Shown: positions 23,871 to 35,624 of the stretch, in pieces
How the letters are laid out: every line of letters starts with the position of its first letter
Position numbering within the stretch: position 1 is the stretch's first letter
DNA from: Mauremys mutica
Taxonomy: Eukaryota; Chordata; Testudines; Geoemydidae
NCBI RefSeq assembly: GCF_020497125.1
Contig: NC_059094.1
Coordinates: 4,691,733-4,755,732 of the forward strand
Reading direction: 5' to 3'
Length of the DNA stretch: 64,000 nt
Program-made: the position numbers and the translations under genes
Notes under the pieces: model-generated
Seen by the model: the letters and a program-made list of their open reading frames with translations, nothing else
What the model was told of the DNA's origin: nothing
The model's database searches: none

Positions 23871-24910
23871 TGCTGAATGCAAGGACAATATCAGATTCTT
23901 TGGGACAGTCTGAGGCATAGTCAATTCACTGAAGCCTTCCTGAAGCAGAGCAACTATTTTGTCTATGAGTCTATGAGTTTGCATCTGTTGAAGAAACTGC
24001 CATGCTGGGGGGAAATGTGTGGAGTAGTTTTGACTTCATTGCAATCTCGTCATCTGGCATCGCTGCAGTCACAGATCGGAGACATGACATGACAAGACAG
24101 CGGGGTCCGTCACCTCCAGAGAGTCTTCAGCAAGTTTGATGTCCTTTGTAACGCCTAAGAATCAAGGACTCAACAAGAGTTGTGAGTGTGAAGACATAGC
24201 TGATCACAGTTGATCAGTACTGACAAGCTGTCATTGATATCCACTGGATGACATCAAATCAGGTATCTATAAAAGCCACCACCAATGCCTATCCTCCACT
24301 ACACAAACATTTCAGTGAGGACTTCATGGACAACAGAGATGCAGAACACTGTGCCAAGTGCAGTGGTCTTAAAATTATTCTGACCTCCTGTGATTTGGTG
24401 CACAACTTAGGAATCATGAGAGACATTGCTTCTGAACTGGTATTCAGACAGATGCAAATTAAAAAGAGTAACATCTGGTGGAAGCTGACATATTGCTGCC
24501 AGCACAGATTCCAGTGTTTGCTTCAGTGGCTGACACCTCAGGACTGTGTGTGGAGCATACAGGACAGGCTATGTCACTTTGAAATACCAAACTGTACCAC
24601 TGAACATGCTTAAATTCATGCTGCAGTTATGCAGGAGTCTAGCTAACACCACAGAAAGTAGGTCAATGAGTATAAGGGCCTCCAATGCTTGGACATCTGT
24701 CTGAAGTGTATGCAGAATAGTCACTTGTCAAAGCTACCGCAGATACCAAGAGTTATGGCGTTGTAACATGGATATATTCTATGTGGATTGCAAAGAAATA
24801 AGTTTTTGCAGGAAATTGAGCATATGCAAAGCGGAAGAAGAATGACTGTTCAGGGCCTACAGAGACTGAAAACTGCTATAGCAATGAGTTCCACTGCCAA
24901 AGCTAACTAC
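23871..24910 (+). pseudogene. Possible decayed hAT-type transposase-derived sequence
   Basis: The 121-aa frame at 24248-24613 contains LVHNLGIMRDIASELVFRQM, arranged like the region in hAT transposase-derived proteins where a leucine-rich search for DLSLxLQ follows a GxMxDALQEL block. The surrounding text is broken by stops. The resemblance is weak and by eye, and it could be another dispersed repeat. Confidence 0.25.
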
Positions 24911-27350
24911 AAGAGAGAATTCGCTACCATGAACATGTACAATTGTGGCTCCAGCTTCTCACAATGATGCTAATGAAGCTGGATGGACCAACACTCTGAA
25001 AATCTAATCTAGGAAAATACATCAGAAATATGTCCCTTCCAACCTTAATAATCTATGATTCTATGTCCATTTTGGTGGAAGGCACTCAGTAGATGCTACT
25101 GCACAGAAAACACACAATGAAGAAGTGGTATAGTCATATTATGAATGCCTACATGTACTACTGAGAGCCTCAATACTTCCACTACAATAATACATCTGAA
25201 ATGAAATCCTAACTACACTGAAGTCAATGGCAAAACTCTCACTGATATCAACAGGGCCAAGATTTCACCCTGTCTCTCTCATTTTGGCTTTGCAAGTAAG
25301 GAATTCACTATCGTGGTCAGAGTTTGGGAGAATATCCCTATTTCCTCCAACTATAGACTGGACCTCAAGCTATTTCAGTTTTAGATATCTCATTTCAATG
25401 TGGCATAAAAATTATCAACCAGTGACCTGAAAAACATACAGATGTTATGATATTCCCTTAGAGAGGTTATAAATGCCTCCTTTATCCACAGATGGCAATT
25501 AGCTGTAAATCATAAGGTTCCATAGAAAGTATATCTTCATTTAAAATGTTTATTATTGTCTCGTGAGGATGAACATTATTACTGTTGTTTCCTTGCCAGC
25601 AATGGCTTTATCAGTAGTAACACTAGATCATGTTTTGAAGTAACATCCAGGTGTAATTTTTAATGACATCCTGCTGGTTTAATGAAGGACATTACTTCCT
25701 GAAAACTTTATAAAAACCATATGCATTTTAACTATGAAAATATCAAGTAACTCAGCAGTTCACACTATATAGCTTTAATAAAATATGTTTCACCTTTACC
25801 TGCCACTATCACTGACGATGTCAGCAGAATTCTAAGACCGTTAATTACTGTGATTAGCACAATGAGGTCCGGGGTCCATGACTGAGACTCCTCCGTGCTA
25901 CTGCAATGCAAATAATAAATAAGAAAATAATCCTGTGCAAGAACCAGAAGCAGGCACTAGAAACACTGTTTGTAAGAGAAGTGGCAGGGGTAAGTCAAAG
26001 CCAGCATAGCTTTGATATTTTAGTGTTTTTTCTCCTCTTTAGTTTCTTGGCAGTATAGCGGGTGGAATTTAAAATCTATATAAATACATAGGATCCAAAG
26101 GTCTTTCTTCATCAGATTATTCATAATTTAAATTAAGTGCAAGTTTGAGGCTGAAAGCTTTGCAGTCTCCCATTAGTTGAACAGTAACTGTGGAGATGTT
26201 TTTCACGTGGTTCTTGTAATTTGCAGGAACAGGACAAACAGCGCCCAGGGTCAGTGCATAAATAAGAGTGGCCAATGGGTAACAGGAACACGAGCACTAG
26301 GACCATTTACATTTTGTAAAATATCATTTTTTAGAAAGGAGATTCTGTATAACCACTTCATTCCAACTCCATCATCTTCCCTTTCTGGTCACTATCCCAT
26401 TGACTAGATACGCACCCCTCATGTAATATGCAAACATGCAACATTTCTCATGCAGAGTCCTATAGCTCTGTGGTGACTGAAGCAAGAAAACCCATGTTAT
26501 GTAAAAAGATGGGACAAAGATTGATCAAAAAGATGCCCCCCCAGGAAGAGACACACAAACATCTCACTCTCTGCAGTGGTGGGTGTTGCTGCAGAAGGTG
26601 AGTTGCCAAGAACAAAATCCACGTCTCCCAGAAAGACATTATGGGAGAGGGAATGCCCACTCAGAATGTCTAGCCTGATACACATGCTGTAAACCTTGAG
26701 ATACACGCTCATCTCCAAGCATTTAACACTGGGGACTGGCCAGTTCTAGAGAGTTAAAGGCAACTACTACACAGCAGCATGGCAGGAGGTGGGCTGTTAC
26801 GGGGAAGAGTATGTTTCCGGCCCATGCAAGGCAGTGCCAGAGCTGGACACTTGCCTAGAGTGAGTCCTACTGGTCCACATTCCCCTGCAGAGAACATCCC
26901 TCTTCCCAGCCAGCCCTCATACAGGGCTCCACCTCCCTCTGTTTGCTGGCTCTTGGCTTGGGAAACAGCAGGGATACTGGGAAGGCAGGTCAGGGCAGAG
27001 TTTCTGGTACAGGGCCCAGAGAGGATGTGCTAGCACCCTTGTCAGGAAACAGTGGATAGGGAGCATTAGGCTCTCTGCCAGCAGAGGTGAATCGCTGGGT
27101 GTCCTATTATCTGGAATGCAAGGGGCTGGGGGCGGAGGAGGTAATGACTTATTTGGAGCTGGGAAGGAGAGATGGCTTTGAAAAAGGAAATATGGCAGGG
27201 CTGCTGTCCAGGGGGAGGTAGATGAAAACAAAGACTGAAGCAGAGTTCTCAGCTCCCATCTCCCAACACTCTATGGATGAGGACACTCATTCTAAGGGTT
27301 AATCAGCCACTGGCCATATACTCTTCATGGTTTAATTAACCCCATGGTTG
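24911..27350. other. Mostly unannotated; small CR1 3' tail at 25033-25064
   Basis: CCTTCCAACC...ATCTATGATTCTATG at about 25036-25064 is a minimal CR1 3' end on the plus strand. The rest (including the 26.8-27.2 kb GC-richer part) shows nothing I can support. Confidence 0.45.
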
Positions 27351-27358
27351 AACTACAT

Positions 27359-27636
27359 CAGGGGTCGGCAACCTTTCAGCAGTGGTGTGCCGAGTCTTCA
27401 TTTATTCACTCTGATTTAAGGTTTCGCGTGCCAGTAATACATTTTAATGTTTTTAGAAGGTCTCTTTCTACAAGTTTATAATATATAATTAAACTATTGT
27501 TGTATGTAAAGTAAATAAGGTTTTTAAAATGTTTAAATTAAATTAAAATGCAGAGTCCCCCGGACTGGTGGCCAGGACCCGGGCAGTGTGAGTGCCACTG
27601 AAAATCAGCTTGCGTGCCGTAGGTTGCCTACCCCTG
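27359..27636. mobile_element. hAT MITE, 278 bp, with 8-bp TSD
   Basis: Ends CAGGGGTCGGCAACC and GGTTGCCTACCCCTG; flanks are identical AACTACAT at 27351-27358 and 27637-27644. The interior is AT-rich and contains the TTCGCGTGCCAGTAATACAT block typical of a turtle hAT family. Non-coding. Confidence 0.88.
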
Positions 27637-27644
27637 AACTACAT

Positions 27645-28305
27645 GAAGGCAAGAGAGACATGGCTGATATGTTGTTATGGGTTCTACGCAAACATGGTTT
27701 TGGGTCAGGACTTGCACAGCCCAGTTTTCAATGTGGACTGCAGCGTTCAGACACCAAAACTGAAAGAAACACCAGATGTTTCCTTTAACACATACAAGCA
27801 GCTAGTATGCACAGCTGTAATCCTTGCTGCAAAATAACTACTCTTCCTAGTGTCCTTCCCAGCACCACAGACATCAACAAGACATTAGGGAGAAGCCAGA
27901 ATGATTCCACTGGGATTGCATTGCACTGTATCTGCCCCCAGCATGCTCACCAAACAGCAGTAAATATGGCTCCAGCAATGCATGAATTGGAACAGCTCCC
28001 TTGATAATATATTGACCTGAAAGAGCCCCACACAGTCTCTGGCACATTGTCAGGAGAACCGAGAGTGGAGAAGAACTGTGTATTTCTGAATGGGAGGATA
28101 GCTGAATTTAACATACTTGCAGTGACACTAACAGCTCCATTCCTGTAACATAGCAAAGCTCAAAAAACAACCCCCAGGAGATTTCTGGATTCCTCATGTT
28201 ATGTCATGCAGGCATGCACAAGAGCTAATTGAAGTACGGCCACAGGGACTAAGCAGGTCAGCTGTCGGACATTTGCAAAAAGTGTTTGTGCATTTAGATC
28301 ATATT
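27645..28305. other. Unannotated stretch
   Basis: No recognised gene or repeat. Confidence 0.4.
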
Positions 28306-28500
28306 CATAGAATCATAGAATATTGGAGTTGGAAGGTCTGATATTCATCTATGGTCATCTAGTCCAACCCCCTGCTCAAAGCAGGACCAATCCCCAGACA
28401 GATTTTTGCCCCAATCCCTAAATGGCCCCCTCAAGGATTGAACTCACAACCCTGGGTTTAGCAGGCCAATGCTCAAACCACTGAGCTATCCCTCCCCCCA
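28306..28500 (-). mobile_element. tRNA-derived SINE with CR1-like 3' end (Cry / tortoise Pol III SINE type)
   Basis: Read on the minus strand it opens GGGGGGAGGGATAGCTCAGT, with box A TAGCTCAGTGG and box B GGTTGTGAGTTCAATCC, the internal Pol III promoter of a tRNA-like head. A body follows, and then a tail GAGCAGGGGGTTGGACTAGA and ATTCTATGATTCTATGAA identical in kind to the CR1 3' ends in this window. Sharing the 3' end lets the SINE use CR1 reverse transcriptase in trans. This family is known from cryptodiran turtles and is the best taxonomic marker here. Confidence 0.88.
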
Positions 28501-28559
28501 TATTGATGCTATTTGATTGGCAGCATGAATAAAGTTTTGAGAGAGAGGTGTTAGGTCTA

Positions 28560-28780
28560 GTGGCACAAGCACAGACTTGGAAGACAGGAACTCCAGAGTT
28601 TTACTTTCAACTCTGACATAAATGCCTTCTCTGGCCTTGGCAAATCAACTGATCTCTGTGCCTCAGTTTCCTTATCACCAAAAGAAAGATAATACTGACC
28701 TGTTATCTACTGCACAGTGGCGTTGCGAGGATTATTTAAAACATATTATGAGGAAAAACTCAGTAAAAGCATAAAGTATC
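28560..28780 (+). repeat. MIR/CORE-SINE-like repeat
   Basis: Contains CTTCTCTGGCCTTGGCAAAT, TCTGTGCCTCAGTTTCCTTA and GGCGTTGCGAGGATTA in the order expected of a MIR-type SINE on the plus strand. Old and diverged. Confidence 0.6.
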
Positions 28781-30093
28781 ATTCTGCTCTTTTGGGCAAA
28801 TTTATCACAGATCAACTGCCCTACAAACCGAGATTCTCTGTCTATCCACAAAATGGGTGAAGCCCAGTCCATAGTGAGGCCAACTTCTCCACTAACCTGA
28901 AAAATGGGAGAGTTAAAGACTAACAGATTCAAAATTTGCCCTTCTCATCACAAAACGTAACTGAATTTCAGCTGCGTTCCCTGAATACCCAGTGCAATGG
29001 GAAAAATAGACAAGAAAGGAAAAAGAAGCGGACGAAATTGAAAATATCAATGTTATGAGAAACTCAGACATATCAAATTCTCAATTATGATGGCACCGAA
29101 GTGCAAGTTCACATACCTAGCAACGGGTAGCATATTGCTCCAGATTCTGAAAATAAGAGTGGTTCATGTAACAAGCACAGGCCTCTGCATAAAAACACAG
29201 CTCAGCACACAGGTATGTGAATTTCGCAGCCTGACAAAACGTATATTTGGTCTGCTTTGTAGGACAGCAGTCACACACATTCTAAAGGTGCATAAAACAA
29301 GGCCACTCAGAGCTACAGTCCTCTTCTCCCCCACAGATGCTCAACTAGTTTGTTTACATGCACTTTTACTGTTTTCTTTCTTCATTGTTCCCCCCCATCT
29401 GATCAGTGCTCCTTCCACCCCTTTGTCTCAATCTTTTCTTGTGTTACTTTTACATAAAGTAAAAAAGATAAAAAGTGTAGCTCATCTCTCCCCCCTCCCA
29501 ACCCAAAAAATGTTCCCCATAGTTCAAAGGTCAGTTAGTTGGTGAATACCAACACTTTGCCCTTCTACAGCGCCTTTCATCCAAAATGTCAAGGCATTTG
29601 ATAAACACTGCTTCCAGACAGGTAAGTCAAAGTTACGTATTATCCCCATTTTATATCTCAGGAATCCAAGACAGAGAGGGTGAAACAACTTACCCAAAGA
29701 TATAGAGCCAGCAATGGCTGACTCACTCTTTTGCTCTAACCTCTGGACATATCTTGGGGGCTTTTGGGGAGAGGTTTCTTTTTCTTTTTTTAATAAAGTG
29801 AATTCAGTCTCATGCTTGCTGTTTTGAAATAAGAATATAAAGTTATTATTAACAGACATGGACTCCTCTTGAAGTGAAAAGTTATAATTAATGGAGCTGT
29901 GATGTAAATACTGACCAAGAAGAATTTGAGGTCAATATCTGCCTCAAGGGAAAACAAATTTTGAGGTTAAAAAAAAACAAACCAAATAAAAATATGTATT
30001 GTTATGTTACCTACACTCTTACCTATTGTAATGGACTGACTTATTAGTATGTGCACCACACTCTCTACTGGATGGCTTTAGAATTACTCTAGT
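28781..30093. other. Mostly unannotated; MIR-like piece at 29552-29735
   Basis: ATTATCCCCATTTTATATCT through GAAACAACTTACCCAAAGAT is a minus-strand MIR-like block. An acceptor-like site near 28892-28910 on the minus strand was considered but no donor supports an exon. Confidence 0.45.
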
Positions 30094-30124
30094 GTGTGTC
30101 AGAGACCTTATAATGTTACAGCTA

Positions 30125-30205
30125 ATGGTAGCTGTCCTTTAGCTCAAGTGGTAGGAATCTGTGCTTTCAGAGCAGGAGATGAGTTCAAGCCTTACTGTCT
30201 TTGTG
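30125..30205 (+). repeat. tRNA-like SINE head, degraded
   Basis: TTTAGCTCAAGTGGTAGGA resembles a Pol III box A and GATGAGTTCAAGCCTT a box B at appropriate spacing. It does not fold into a full tRNA (no acceptor stem that I can see), so it is called a SINE head and not a tRNA gene. Confidence 0.4.
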
Positions 30206-32600
30206 AAATTCTATATGGCTTTGGTGAGGATCACGAAATCCTTGGTGCGTTCACCATACTATGTTCCAAATGTCTTGAGCTAGAATATCTGGAAATCTTC
30301 ATCACGGCCAGGATGGGAAAAGTGTGAAACAAACATTCAAATGGGAAAATGAAGCTGGAGGTCCAGAAAAAGCTATTGTCCTTTTTTGAGAGGTGACTCT
30401 CTGCAACCAGTTAGCAGGTACTTATTTATATATGAAATTGGATTGATAAACACTCTTCCTGACCAGTGTTACTGATTTCCAAAAAGATAAATAGAAACTG
30501 TCATCACATGGATTTTTTAGCCAGTACGAGGCAGGATTTATCATATGAACAACAACAACAACAAAAGTAAACAATACTATAGAGCAAAGGCCAAAATAGT
30601 CAAGCTTCAGTAGCCTAAAGTTAGGCTTTGATCTCCATATTTTAGGCACCTAAATAATTGACCTGATTTTCAGAAGTGCGGAACACCCACAACTTCCACT
30701 GAGGTCAAAGGAAGCTGAGGTACCCAGCAATTCTGAAAATAAGACTTAACCATTGAGACTTGAAAATACTGGCATAATTCTACACAGCAGCTTCAAAAAA
30801 ATGTAAACTATACCTCAATGATATGCAGCAGCAAATTTGACACGATGTTTATTTTTAAACATCTTGCTATTTATACAACAGTCTCAAACCTTTTCTTGCT
30901 CTGCTTCCAGTTCTGTCAGAGTGCATCATTCTGAGGGTTGTGGAAGGATCAGATGTTTTCCTATAGATACCTTTCAAAGGGTAAACAAAGAAAAAGCCCC
31001 AAGGGATAGTAATTATGGGATTTATCTGCCCAGTCACTGGGATTACCCTTTACGTCACACCAGAAATGCCTTAGGAGTAAGGGACCACATTTTTCAGTGA
31101 TAGATATTCCAGCAGCATCCTCTACTTGTTCATTTTTATATTGTTCTACATTGAGAGGAGTACTTCAGCAACATCCCAAAGCATTCACATAGAGAGAAGG
31201 AAGCAGAAAACTGCCTGGGAATTTCCTGTGATCTCCCCAGTTTAAAAAGACAGCAGTGTGGCCTACTGGTTACTGTACTGTCTTTGGCAGGTCATTTCAC
31301 TTCTCTCTGTCTTGTTTTTCTCCTCCTGTGAACCAGGGATAATACTACTCACCCACTTTCCATGAGATTGTGAGGTATAATTAGCTTCCATGAAGCACTC
31401 TGGGAGCCTTGAATAAAAGCTGCCATATAAACACTAAGTATTATTACTGAATTAATTTATACATCCATCTAACTAAGCACTTATAAGGCCCTCATCCCCG
31501 CAGTGTCAAAGCACCTCCCCAAATTAATAAAAAGAACAATAAATAAGTCACAGGCAGCTGGTCGCCTCCAATCTTCCCCCTGAAATATATTTTACTAACA
31601 GCCCAAGCTTTTATTAGACAGCTACATGCAGATCTTGCTAAGTAAAACACAGCAAACTCTAGATTCTAAGTCAGCTTTTGATACCCACAGCTGATCAAAT
31701 AAATATCAAAAACACCAGCAAATCTGAAGAATACAGAAATGACAACTATATCGAACCAATCATCAACTGTACTGCTTGCTCCATCCAAATTCCCTTCCCT
31801 GGCTGTGTTAATACAGTTCAACTTATTTCTTTATGAGTCTTGCTTTGGACTTGAACCTGGTCCCAGAAAGGAAAGCCTGAAGTTTTATCCACAAGGCCAT
31901 CCTGCCTCGCCTAGGTTTAAAAAAAAATAACACTCAGTTCTGACTGGTCAGATATTTGGGAGTTTAGCAAAAGCAAACGCCTTCTGAAATTTAACCCTAT
32001 CAGGGCTATAATACAGAAGCACACATTGTAGCAATGACAATCAAGCAACAGGTGGCAGCTGTTATACTGTACTTTAGGCTTCCTCCAGCATCAGAAATTG
32101 AGCAAAAGACAGTACTAAATTATCTTGTAGAACTGTGCAATACATATAATGTATGTACACAACATACAGTGCCTAGTGCACATACACACAACAAATATGA
32201 AACTTTTTTTTTGTTTTTTTGTTTTTTTTTTTACAGAAAGAGGCCCCACTTCTGCAAGTTTTTCCATGCCTGAACAGAGCGCCCAGGAAGGCAGTAGGGA
32301 TTGCCAATAGGAGTATCCTGCAGGACTGGGTCACAGTCTGGAAGGATAGCATAAGTTCTCAGCTTGACCTTCTCTCTTCTCTTGTAAAACAAAAGAAACA
32401 CTCCCACCCTCCTTAAAAGCTTTGCATTTAATTATGGCTGAAAACTAGCTAACTTCCATGCCATGAAAAATGATGTCCCAGAGTTAAGAGAACAGGGCAG
32501 AGCTACTGTCAGAACTGCCACACAACAAGCACAAGCGAGATCTAGGAAGTGCTGGGTAGAAAACACGGGGCTGTCGGTTAAAGGCTGCTGGAAGTCAAGA
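30206..32600. other. Mostly unannotated; MIR-like SINE at 31255-31440
   Basis: GTGTGGCCTACTGGTTACTG through AAGCTGCCATATAAACACTA and AAGTATTATTA is a plus-strand MIR-like SINE. A T-rich run lies at about 32202-32232. If the first exon at 33128 is real, this is its first intron. Confidence 0.5.
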
Positions 32601-32639
32601 AAAGACTGATGTATCGAGCAACGCTCTTTGGGAAGAACT

Positions 32640-33344
32640 CTGCGATTTTCCAGGACAGCGTCACCAGCCCCCGGGGCCTGGGCCAGGCGAGGGGAGACGG
32701 TTGAACGGCTCCCCCCGGCCTGGGCTGGGTCGCCCTTTGCACCCCCTCTTGGGCTTCGTCGGGGAGGTGGCTGCAGGCAGGGCCTGTGCAGGCTCGGGGC
32801 CAGGGCTGGGGCCCGAGGCAGACACCATCCCAGGGGAGGGACCGCCCCAGGCTGGGCGCTGGACGGGGCGGGCCGCTCGCAGCCCGCCTGACGGGGCGCC
32901 GACAGACGGCGCAGAGCCTGGGGGCGGGCGCGGCGCCCATGCGGGCGGGCGGGCGGCCGGGCCCGTGCTGGGAGCCCCTGGCGGGGGCCGGGCCAGGCCG
33001 GGTGTCTGCGCGCCCGGCTCCCCGCCCAGCCCCGAGGCGGCCTGGGCGCTGCCTGCCGGCCCGAGCGCTCCCCGGAAGAACCTGGGCACAGGCGCTGCCC
33101 GGCCCGCGCGCCCCGCCGCCCCCTCACCTGCGCGGCCGCCGAGCGCTGGGGCTGCTCAGTCCCTCGCCGCCGCCATGTTTCCGATGCGCAGCGCAGGGAG
33201 GGAGGGAGCCGGGAGGGAGGGAGCGGAGCCGCCGAGCCCGGCCAACGCCGCCCCCTGCCGCCCGGGGGACAGCAGGAGCCGGGGGGCGCGAAGGGGAGGC
33301 GGCTGTGGAGACCCCCCCCGGCACAGCCCTCGGGTACCGCCCGT
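32640..33344. promoter_or_regulatory. CpG island promoter of the candidate minus-strand gene
   Basis: About 700 bp are strongly GC-rich and dense in CG dinucleotides, unlike the flanking AT-rich DNA. Within it, CGCCGCCATGTTTCCG (about 33168-33183) combines a YY1-type core (GCCGCCATNTT) with an ETS-type TTTCCG, a pairing frequent at TATA-less housekeeping promoters. I see no TATA box. Long ORFs across the island (429, 379, 248 aa) are composition artefacts and are not called. Confidence 0.7.
33128..33190 (-). other. Probable non-coding first exon with splice donor
   Basis: On the minus strand GCCGCGCAG|GTGAGGG at 33128/33127 is a strong 5' splice site. The exon upstream contains only a six-codon frame (ATG at 33176 to TGA at 33156), so it would be 5' UTR with a short upstream ORF. 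The transcription start is unknown; the far boundary given here is nominal. Confidence 0.5.
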
Positions 33345-33990
33345 CTCCCCCCGGCACGGCCCCTCCTCCCGGGACACCCCTGGTTACCCCTCATCTTCCC
33401 CCCACTACCCCCCATCTTCTCCTTGCACAGTCCCCGTCCTCCCTGGGCACCCCTGGTTACCCCCATCTTCCCCCCGCTATCCCCCATCTTCTCCTTGCAC
33501 AGTCCCCGTCCTCCCTGGGCACCCCTGTCTAGCCCCCATCTCCCCCCACACAGCCCCGTCCTCCCGGGACACCCCTGGTTACCCCATCTTCCCCCCACTA
33601 CCCCCCATCTTCTCCTTGCACAGTTCCCTCCTCCCTGGGCACCTCTGGTTACCCCCCATCTCCCCACACACAGCCCCCTCCTCCCTGGGACATCCTTGTC
33701 TACCACCCCATCTTCCCCCACACAGCCCTCTCCTTCTTGGGATACCCCCAGCTATCACCCCCCCAATATTCCTGCAGCATAACCCCCCTCTTTCCCTGGC
33801 ACCCCCCCAGCACGGACACCCTGATCCTCAGCCCCCATGACCTCCCCTCAGCTACCTCCCTCCATCTTCCAGCCCAGACCTGTCCTCCTCTTTCCCTGGC
33901 ATACACCCCCAACTACCTACTCACCGATCACCCCCCAGCACAGACACCCTGAGCCCACCTCCCTTCTTCCCTGGCACTCAGCCTCCCCAT
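33345..33990. repeat. C-rich minisatellite upstream of the promoter
   Basis: Imperfect units of roughly 70-75 bp built from phrases such as CCCCATCTTCTCCTTGCACA, GTCCTCCCTGGGCACCCC and GGTTACCCC recur about 6-8 times with variable length. Strong strand asymmetry (C on plus, G on minus). The adjacent 33991-34288 is similar in composition but less regular. Confidence 0.75.
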
Positions 33991-34288
33991 GACCTATCCC
34001 TGGCTACCCACCAGCCATAAAATCACCTCCACTCCTCTACTCCCACCAGACATAGAAACTCCCACTGATCTCACCCCCAGCACAAACAGCACCACCCCCA
34101 GCTAGAGAGAGACTTTTCCTTGCACACAGTTCCCTCCCACAACCTCCCCATACACCAACACCTCCACCAACCTCAGAAACACCGCCAGTGATCTCCCCAG
34201 CTGGAGAGAGACATCCCCCAGCAAACAGCGTCCCTCCCCCTGACTTCCACCAACATCAACAAAGATATCCCTTCCCCAGCACACTCAT

Positions 34289-34345
34289 AAAATGGCCATA
34301 CTGCTAAGACCAATAGTCTACCTAGCCCATTATTCTATCTACTAA
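34289..34345 (-). mobile_element. CR1 3'-end scrap
   Basis: AAATGGCCATACTGCTAAGA and ACCTAGCCCATTATTCT correspond to the antisense 3' end of the CR1 subfamily seen at 43823-45027 (its tail reads GATCTGACCCAGTATGGCCG). Confidence 0.6.
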
Positions 34346-35282
34346 CTGTCGTCTGTAACCTATCATTTAAATCAGCTTCTGTACCAAATGACTGGAAGAC
34401 AGCTAATGTGACACCAATTTTTAAAAAGGACTCCAGAGGTGACCCCAGCAATTACAGGCTGGTAAGCCAGACTTCAGTACCAGGCAAACTGGTTGAAACT
34501 ATAGTAAAGAACAAAATTGTCAGCCATATAGATGAACATAATTTGTTGGGGAATAGTCAAAATGGTTTTTGTAAAGGGAAATCATGCCTCACCAATCTAC
34601 TAGAATTCTTTGAGGGGGTCAATAAGCATGTGGACAAGGGGGATCTAGTGGATATAGTGTATCTAGATTTCCAGAAAGCCTTTAACAAGGTCAATATGAA
34701 AATTGAAAGGTGGATAAGGAACTGGTTAAAGGGGAGACTACAACGGGTCATACTGAAAGGTGAACTGTCAGGCTAGAAGGAGGTTGCTAGTGGAGTTCCT
34801 CAGGGATCAGTTTTGGGACCAATCTTATTTAACCTTTTTATTACTGACCTTGGCACAAAAAGGTGCTAATAAAGTTTGCGGATGACACAAAGCTGGGAGG
34901 TATCGCTAAAACAGAGAAGGACTGGGATATCATACAGGAAGATCTGGATGACCTTGTAAACTGGAGTAATAGTAATAGGATGAAATTTAATAGTGAAAAG
35001 TGCAAGGTCATGCATTTAGGGATTAATAATAAGAATTTTAGTTATAAATTGGGGATGCATCAGTTGGAAGTAACAGGAAGAGAAGGACCTCGGAGTATTG
35101 GTTGATCACAGGATGACTCCGAGCCGCCAATGTGATATGGCCATTAAAAAAGCTAATGCAGTTTTAGGATGCATCAGGCGAGGTATTTCCAACAAAGATA
35201 AGGAGGTGTTAGTACCGTTATATAAGGCACTGGTAAGACCTCATCTGGAATACTGTGTGCAGTTCTGGTCTCCCATGTTTAA
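34346..35282 (+). pseudogene. CR1 LINE ORF2 RT, host copy part 1
   Basis: A 5'-truncated plus-strand CR1. It encodes VPNDWKTANVTPIFKKDSRG, the SCLTNLLEFF block, LDFQKAFNKV (motif A; a tyrosine-class position is altered), [16 protein letters not shown], the catalytic [23 protein letters not shown] and [17 protein letters not shown], with at least two frame breaks and one in-frame stop (after KGELSG). It stops at 35282 in mid-protein, exactly where the minus-strand CR1 begins, and resumes at 38599 with KDEFKLEQVQRR. Confidence 0.88.
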
Positions 35283-35624
35283 GAATCATAGAATCATAGA
35301 ATTCAAGATCAGAAGGGACCATTATGATCATCTAGTCTGACCTCCTGCAAGATGCAGGCCACCCGATCCACCCACTCCTTAAGCAAGCGACCCCTGCCCC
35401 ATGCTTCGGAGGAAGGCGAAAAACCTCCAGGGCCACTGCCAATCTACCCTGGAGGAAAATTCCTTCCTGACCCCAAATATGGCGGTCAGCTGAACCCCGA
35501 GCATGCGGGCAAGACTCTCCAGCCATACCCTCTGGAAAAAGGCTAACAATATCCTATCATTGACCCATTCTACTAATTACCAGTGTGGCACTTAATTGAC
35601 CTATTGACTAAGCCCGTTATCCTA

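Noticed and set aside
25795..25880. Possible minus-strand exon between an AATCACAG acceptor and a GGCAG|GTAAAG donor
   Set aside because: The phrase around GTCCATGACTGAGACTCC looks like a dispersed old repeat; no coding conservation can be claimed.
28732..28932. Minus-strand acceptor-like site followed by a 66-aa frame
   Set aside because: No convincing donor, and half of it overlaps a MIR-like repeat.
30125..30205. A tRNA gene
   Set aside because: Box A/B-like only; no acceptor stem or anticodon arm that folds properly.
32432..33840. ORFs of 429, 379 and 248 aa on both strands
   Set aside because: They run through the CpG island and minisatellite, are Pro/Arg/Gly low-complexity, overlap on opposite strands and show no domain; stops are rare only because of GC richness.
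33345..33990. CRISPR-like array
   Set aside because: Units are contiguous and degenerate with no spacers; the genome is a vertebrate and this is a minisatellite.
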